Shown piece after piece: positions 60,346 to 64,000 of a stretch of 64,000 nucleotides of DNA; positions within the stretch are counted from its first letter, which is position 1, and each line of letters opens with the position of its first letter. Source of the DNA: Typha latifolia. Taxonomy: Eukaryota > Streptophyta > Magnoliopsida > Poales > Typhaceae. The position numbers and the translations under genes were made by a program. The stretch is from assembly GCA_019914945.1 (NCBI GenBank), contig CM034100.1, positions 11,977,096 to 12,041,095 of the forward strand, in the 5' to 3' direction. Under the pieces are notes generated by a model, which was not told the DNA's origin, ran no database searches, and saw only the letters and a program-made list of their open reading frames with translations.

Positions 60346-61548
60346 TGATACGATTCAGACTTCACCAATGTCGTCTCAAGCATAGAGTCACTTTAATAGT
60401 GTCTTTGTTTCATATTTTAGTGTTTAATTTCCATGAAAATAAGTTTTCTGTAAGTCGTGTTTGAACACGGGTTGAATGAGTTCGAACGTGGTTGTGAACG
60501 GGGTTGTGAACGTGGGTGAAGAGTGTGCATTGTGCGTTCGAACACACTATGAACGCCTACATTGTGTTCGCAAATCTAGAGAAGTGGGAAATAGGCGTGT
60601 TTGATCGCGCGTTCAAACGCCTGCATCGTGTTCAAGCATAGAGTCACTTTAGGAGTGTCTTTGTTTCATGTTTTAGTGTTTAATTTCCATGAAAATAAGT
60701 TTTTTGTAAGTCACGTTCGAACGCGGGTTGAGTGAGTTCGAATCCGGTTGTGAACGGGGTTGCGAACGTGGGTGAAGAGTGTGCATTGTATGTTCGAATG
60801 CCCCGTTCGAACGCACTATGAATGCCTGCATCGTGTTCGCAAATCCAGAGAAGTGGGAAACAGGCGCGTTCGATCACGCGTTCAAAACGCCGCATTGCGT
60901 TCGCAAATCCAGATAGGAGCGAACTCGATGCGTTCGAACGCGGTCGGGCGCGTTCGAATGTGGTCGGCGAAAATTGTATTGTTAGGGTTAATTTTGAGTT
61001 GTTGGTTAGCCTCTAAAAGGATGTGGATGCCAACAAAAGTCATTATTGATTATTGAGAATTGAGTTTTGCCTTGCCTCCTTCATCTTCTTCATTCCTGAT
61101 CTCTCAATCCCCGACGACACCGCTTCTAATCTCCCTCGACCGACCAATCACCCTAGTCCCTTAGGGGTGGCCCTCTCCTCCCCCTTCTTCCAATCTATCC
61201 AACATTTGCCCTAACCCTTCCACCACCACTTTTCACCGGTGCCACCCCATTAATGCCGGTCCACCTTCAACCATCATCACCTAGGATCACGTGCCTTCAT
61301 CCACGGATCCAAAATAGACTACCCTGACCTTTTTCTATTAATCGGACGATATCTCAAGATCCCCATATCCGATTCACCTAAAAATAGATTTAATGGACAA
61401 ATCTTTTCTAGGGCTACAACATAACAAAATTTCACGTCAATCCGACGGCGACATATTTTGGGATCTTATTTCAAATTTCCATGCCAGATCTAGTTCAGAT
61501 CAGGAAATTGGAAGAGATCGAACCTTAGCCTAAAGGGAGATCGTATCA
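60346..61548 (+). repeat. Family A 5' LTR, copy 2 (1,203 bp)
   Basis: TGATAC...GTATCA ends as in copy 1. It is about 390 bp longer because of a 256-bp internal tandem duplication (60381-60636 and 60637-60892) and extra TTCGAA-rich text. Confidence 0.88.
60381..60892. repeat. 256-bp tandem duplication within LTR
   Basis: catagagtcactttaatagt at 60381 and catagagtcactttaggagt at 60637 open two copies that stay aligned to about 60890. Confidence 0.9.
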
Positions 61549-61552
61549 AGAT

Positions 61553-61565
61553 TGGTATTAGAGCC
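61553..61565 (+). other. Primer-binding site, family A copy 2
   Basis: tggtattagagcc, one change from the initiator Met-tRNA complement, 4 bases after the LTR. Confidence 0.85.
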
Positions 61566-61590
61566 ACCGTTCCTCGGACAAGCGCTTCCT

Positions 61591-62920
61591 ATGATGACCA
61601 CCAGAGCCATGGCTGCACGGTGAGATGATGAAAAAGAGATTCTCCTATTAGAGGAGGGGGAAACGATTGCGGGGACTTCCACCCGCGAAACTGCCCGATC
61701 TAATCGGAATACGAAAGTACCTAGCATTCAAGCCGTGTTGGGGTCGCTTTCCGAGCAAATGGCCATCAACAACCAGATGATGATGAGATGATGCAGGAAC
61801 TACGGGCGACAAGGGAAGCAATGGCGAACGGGAACACACCATCGACCCCATGACGCTAGTCCACCCCCTTGAACCCACTGCCACCGGTTCAGCCTTTGCA
61901 ACCACAAGAGCCACTGCTACCACCACCCTATGGGTAAAGGCAAGCAAGGATGGTTACACCAGGTCCAGTTGCAGGTGAACCCATCCGACGAGCGAACCAC
62001 TATGGAGACCACCTTGGAGATCAAGATCCGTGGGCGGGTCAATATGATTCGGAACCACAGCGAGTTAATCAAAACCAAAGGAGGGATCATCAACCCTTCA
62101 TGGTGCATCCTCCCCCGGTTAGACAAGGACTTGGACATGATCCAGAACGAGACAACGACATCCGTGGACAAGTCTTGCATCTCGAATTCCCCAAGTTCAA
62201 AGGTGGCGATCCAATCGATTGGTTGTATAGGGCGGAGCAATTCTTTGCATACCAAGGTACGGCGGAAGAATACAAGGTGACGCTTACGAGCTTCCACCTT
62301 AAGGATGCGGCGCTTCATTAGTTTCAAGCAGCCAATGCCATTGAGGCTATCGAAATGTGGGCTGAATTTTGTGCTGATATCACACAACGATTTGGAGTGT
62401 CGGGGTATGAGGACTTTGATGCTCTCCTCTCAAAGATGGTGCAAAAGACTATGGTTGGGGCATACCAAGAAGAATTTGAGAGGATTAGTAGCTGATGTCA
62501 TCCACCATGGACGGATCAGCAACTTCGCAGCACCTTCATCTCTAGACTGCAGGGTGACATACCAGCCGATGTCAAGGCTTTAAGGCCTAGAACCTTAAAA
62601 AAGGCCTTCGAAGATGCGGTGCTTATGGAAGACAAACATAGGGCCTTAAAGATACACCTGAAACAAAGTTGGACGAGCCAAGGAAGCTGCAATCAATCTC
62701 AACCAACCATAGCGGCAGGAAACATCACTGGAGTACCAAGAGTTGTTGCTACAGTGGTACCTCCTCGATCACCATTGAAGCCATCCTAAGATGTGAAGTA
62801 CGCACCTAGAGGTCCGGGATAAGCACTCACACCTGCCCAAGTGGAGAAATGAAAGGCCAAGGGCCTATGCTTCCATTGTGATGAGAAGTTTGTACCCGGG
62901 CATCGCTGCGCTAAATCGAT
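61591..62920 (+). pseudogene. Gypsy gag, family A copy 2
   Basis: Starts MTTRAMAAR near 61594 and meets a stop close by. The capsid domain is readable from 61950 to 62640 (same blocks as copy 1), with stops near 62319 and 62494, and further ones near 62788, 62819 and 62850. The zinc knuckle CFHCDEKFVPGHRC (62868-62909) is intact here, unlike in copy 1. The protein would package element RNA, but this copy cannot make it whole. Confidence 0.85.
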
Positions 62921-63365
62921 GGGATCAGTGATGCTAATCGATGGATTGGAGGAAGCTGAGGATGAGTTTGCAGCTGAAAGTACAGGTGTGGTTGGACATC
63001 AAGGAGAAGAAGCTGAGGAGCAACCTGTGGAGGACATGATAGCCGAAATCTCCCTCCACGCCTACTCGGGGACAGCTGCGCCTAAGACCTTGCGGGTGAA
63101 CGGTGTAGTCAAGAAAATCACAGTGAGAATCTTGATTGACACCGGTCCACCCACAATTTCATTGACAAGAGGCTCCTTAAGAAGATTGGGCTTGAGTCGG
63201 AACCCACGGAAGGGTTCGATGTGACGATTGGAGATGGCACCACATTGCGAGCAGATTTTACTTGTGGAGGTGTGGAATTGAAGGTGCAATGCCAAACTTT
63301 CACATTGGACCTTTATCCGTTGGCCTTGCGAGGTGCCGACATTGTTTTGGGGACTCAATAGCTTC
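62919..63365 (+). pseudogene. Gypsy aspartic protease region, frameshifted
   Basis: The active-site block ILIDTG (about 63128-63145) is followed by a frameshift, after which the reading continues in another frame through typical protease text (GADIVLGTQ) to a TAG stop at 63359-63361. An acidic linker (EEAEEQPVEDM) precedes it. It would mature the polyprotein. It is not functional in this copy. Confidence 0.8.
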
Positions 63366-64000
63366 AAAGATTAGGGCTCATAACATTTGATTTCTCAAAC
63401 CTCACACTGACATTTCGGAGGAATGGACGACGGGTGCTGCTAGATGGAAATGAATCGCGGCAAGGGCCGATATTGCAACCACTTGTGGGCTTTCCTTGTG
63501 TAGGGGACCGAGCTCTACTATTGCAAATGGCTGTCGCTGAACCAAAAAATCCACCACCAAGGAAAATAGTTGCTGACATGCAAGAACTATTGCAGGAGTT
63601 CCAGGATCTCTTCGAGGAACCCCGAGGACTGCCGCCAACCCGTCGGCACGACCATCGCATACAGATCATTCCAAGGGCTGAACCAGCAAATGTCTGGCCC
63701 TATCGGTACCCGCATGTCCAGAAGAAAGAGATCAGTAAATTGGTGGTCGAAATGCTTGAGAAAGGGATTATTCAACCAAGTAGAAGTGCCTACTCGTCGC
63801 CGGTGCTGCTAGTTCGGAAGAAAGACGGGAGTTGGCGGTTTTGCGTCGACTACCGAGCTTTGAATATAATTACTGTCAAGGACCGGTATCCAATACCAGC
63901 GATCGAGGAGTTGCTAGATGAGCTCACAGGGTCGGCCTACTTCAGAAAACTTGACTTAAGAGCGGGGTACTATCAAATCCAAGTCGACCCTGAAGATGTG
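63366..64000 (+). pseudogene. Gypsy reverse transcriptase, N-terminal part (cut by window end)
   Basis: The frame is open from 63362 to the window edge. RT blocks in order: GIIQPSRSAYSSPVLLVRKK (about 63762-63821), FCVDYRALN (63839-63865), RYPIPAIEELLDEL and KLDLRAGYYQI (63947-63979). The catalytic YxDD block lies beyond the window. Ty3/Gypsy type by these motifs and by gene order. Confidence 0.9.

Larger units (their letters stand above)
60346..64000 (+). mobile_element. Gypsy element, family A copy 2 (runs past window end)
   Basis: 5' LTR, primer site, gag, protease and the start of reverse transcriptase appear in the order gag-PR-RT typical of Ty3/Gypsy. Nonsense changes and at least one frameshift show it is not intact. 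RNase H, integrase and the 3' LTR would lie beyond 64000. Confidence 0.9.

Overview
The window reads as nuclear DNA of a flowering plant. It has long AT-rich intergenic stretches, Ty3/Gypsy LTR retrotransposons whose primer-binding sites match initiator Met-tRNA (TGGTATCAGAGCC), a LINE remnant, hAT, Mutator-like and MITE-type DNA elements, and gene fragments related to plant YKT6 and EMSY-LIKE genes. No bacterial operons, rRNA, tRNA or CRISPR arrays were seen. The species cannot be named from the sequence alone.

Host genes are few. Two short single-exon reading frames look real: 9873-10298 (141 aa, Trp-rich C-terminus, unknown function) and 56558-57118 (186 aa, very acidic, plant-type motif LGFLLEASDDELGLPP, with a well-placed TATA box and a poly(A) signal). 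An ABRE/G-box-rich stretch lies at 53195-53335, about 3.2 kb upstream of the second gene.

Layout. 1-9280: AT-rich, with microsatellites, a Copia-like LTR candidate and a TAA-flanked MITE. 9285-10450: gene 1. 11420-15035: MITEs, a tandem array and inverted-repeat elements. 15040-16080: degenerate LINE 3' end. 18337-19190: MITE, a 40-bp tandem array and a primer-site remnant. 19466-23041: an LTR followed by a 2.75-kb solo LTR with a perfect 5-bp target duplication. 23985-37327: one old LTR element containing four further insertions. 37640-40142: a hAT element with a perfect 8-bp target duplication that carries fragments of two unrelated host genes. 40941-44120: a second solo LTR of the family found inverted at 34034-36876. 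45025-50823: a minus-strand LTR element with a perfect target duplication, containing an LTR of another family and a gag-only Gypsy derivative. 50824-56190: mostly empty DNA with the G-box cluster. 56201-57312: gene 2. 57603-58069: MITE. 59444-60345: rearranged repeats. 60346-64000: the start of a larger Gypsy element (LTR, gag, protease, reverse transcriptase) that runs off the right edge.

Most of the window is therefore a record of insertions into insertions, datable by nesting order and mostly supported by target-site duplications read directly from the sequence. The most unusual item is the hAT element, which joins a YKT6-like SNARE fragment to an ENT-domain (EMSY-LIKE) fragment that still has its introns.
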